From positions 116,258,019 through 116,322,018 of the forward strand of contig CM054061.1 of assembly GCA_028641055.1 (NCBI GenBank): a DNA stretch of 64,000 nucleotides, read 5' to 3'. The translations under genes and the position numbers were made by a program. Of the stretch, positions 63,420 to 64,000 are shown piece after piece (position 1 is the stretch's first letter; each line of letters opens with the position of its first letter). Below the pieces are notes generated by a model. That model searched no databases. It was not told the DNA's origin and saw only the letters and a list, made by a program, of their open reading frames with translations. The DNA comes from Alopecurus myosuroides. Taxonomy: Eukaryota > Streptophyta > Magnoliopsida > Poales > Poaceae.

Positions 63420-64000
63420 CTATTCGGCCTCCTGAGTACGGCCTTCCGGGTCTGAGTCCTGGGTTTGCTGCTTAGCCTTCCTGGCACCCTTACCCGGACT
63501 CATTGCATCAGGGCGGACTGGTGGAGGGACGGCTGGTGTAGAGGCAGACGGGCCCGATCTTAACTCGGCCTCCCTCTTCGCAGTCGCTTCCCTCTTCCTG
63601 GCCGAGCTAGAAACCCACTTCTCCAAGATATCAAAAGGCGGGGGCGCTTCCTCCGTAATAACTTTGCCATCAGCGTCATATGCACTCATAATCGTATTTA
63701 GATCCAAGCTATCGGCCAAAGCGGTAGCTGAGGGGCGCACTGCGGCTTGTATGGCTTTGAAATCCTTGGGTGTAAATTTGGAACCGTCAGCCTTGAATTC
63801 GGGAAACCCGGATGTTACCTTTGCCGGGTCAAGCTTTGGAAAGAAAGCCTTGGCCAGAGTAAAAGCCCGGGTCATTCCAATTCGGCATGATGAGCGTTTC
63901 CAGATTTCAATCCACCCAGGCACAGTGGAACAGGCTTGAACGAGATTCTCTTCACCCGGATCTACTTCCGTAGGCCACTTCACAGCATCCAATATAAATT
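63420..64000 (-). CDS. Antisense ORF (aORF) of Tat-like Gypsy, partial
   Basis: A minus-strand frame open from the right window edge to a stop at 63420, at least 190 codons; the start is outside. Visible parts include WPTEVDPGEENLVQACSTVP, FTLAKAFFPKLDPAKVTSGF, FTPKDFKAIQAAVRPSATAL and a Lys/Arg/Ala-rich tail (SSARKREATAKREAELRS). Long antisense ORFs between pol and the 3' LTR are known in Tat/Retand elements (for example maize Grande). Their protein function is unknown; some resemble plant mobile-domain or transposon-associated proteins. No damage is seen here, although RT-INT was deleted from the same element. Confidence 0.75.
   Translation of the reverse strand, partial: FILDAVKWPTEVDPGEENLVQACSTVPGWIEIWKRSSCRIGMTRAFTLAKAFFPKLDPAKVTSGFPEFKADGSKFTPKDFKAIQAAVRPSATALADSLDLNTIMSAYDADGKVITEEAPPPFDILEKWVSSSARKREATAKREAELRSGPSASTPAVPPPVRPDAMSPGKGARKAKQQTQDSDPEGRTQEAE

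Larger units (their letters stand above)
58298..64000 (+). mobile_element. Tat/Retand-like Gypsy element, RT-deleted, runs off the right edge
   Basis: 5' LTR (58298-58776), PBS-like site, gag (58841-61488) and protease (61431-62250), then only a stub of RT before a stop at 62369. Non-coding sequence follows, and a long antisense ORF (63420 to the edge). The gag and protease wording (SDCIKAEPYPEKFKEPGK; VLMDGGSSINILY) and an antisense ORF in the 3' region are features of the Tat/Retand lineage. The LTR start could be 58298 (TGACGG) or 58295 (TGTTGACGG). The 3' LTR is outside the window. It resembles Triticeae Latidu-type elements, but the family name is a guess. Confidence 0.82.

Overview
This window looks like intergenic DNA from a large grass genome, most likely Triticeae (wheat, barley, Aegilops or a relative). 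The evidence is layered LTR retrotransposons of types I recognise from that tribe, Stowaway MITEs and one LINE. I find no convincing host gene, rRNA, functional tRNA or CRISPR array. Family names below are by resemblance from memory. Boundaries rest on TG...CA ends, target site duplications (TSDs), primer binding sites (PBS) and polypurine tracts (PPT) read directly from the sequence.

Layout, left to right. (1) 1-14016: an Athila-like Gypsy element on the minus strand, cut by the left window edge and truncated on the right. A complete relative of the same family (1074-11447, TSD ATCCC) is inserted in its protease region. (2) 14017-40992: a Sirevirus/Maximus-like Copia element on the plus strand, lacking its 5' half. 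It contains an Angela/BARE-like Copia with a decayed interior (16232-24493). Its 3' LTR is split by a second Copia (26734-38488, TSD TGGAA) and by a Fatima-like solo LTR (38852-40363, TSD CTTCC). The 3' LTR of the second Copia itself holds a 3.8 kb foreign block (33535-37347) whose left border carries a local duplication. (3) 40993-43990: a Harbinger transposase remnant, a degenerate TTGCAAC repeat field, two Stowaway MITEs and tRNA-like debris. (4) About 43990-51450: an element with long inverted arms of about 400 bp, a GC-rich core, and a 5.9 kb solo LTR inserted in it (44965-50874, TSD GGGTG). (5) 51830-56805: a compact Copia with 0.4 kb LTRs (TSD ACCCT), nearly open but with several catalytic residues changed. 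(6) 56806-57210: an unrecognised ORF tail. (7) From about 57390: a LINE whose ORF1 zinc knuckle is cut at 58298 by a Tat/Retand-like Gypsy. That Gypsy keeps gag and protease, has only a stub of reverse transcriptase, and carries a long antisense ORF that runs off the right edge.

The coding regions are retroelement functions: gag (particle), protease, integrase, reverse transcriptase and RNase H. Most are broken by stops or frameshifts. The most complete copies are the second Copia (three visible lesions), the compact Copia (one stop plus substitutions) and the inner Athila-like pol. Relative order follows from the nesting: hosts are older than their inserts. The points most worth a second look are the 3.8 kb block with a templated border, the composite inverted-repeat element with a possible captured segment, the RT-deleted Gypsy with an antisense ORF, and the unrecognised ORF at 56806-57210.
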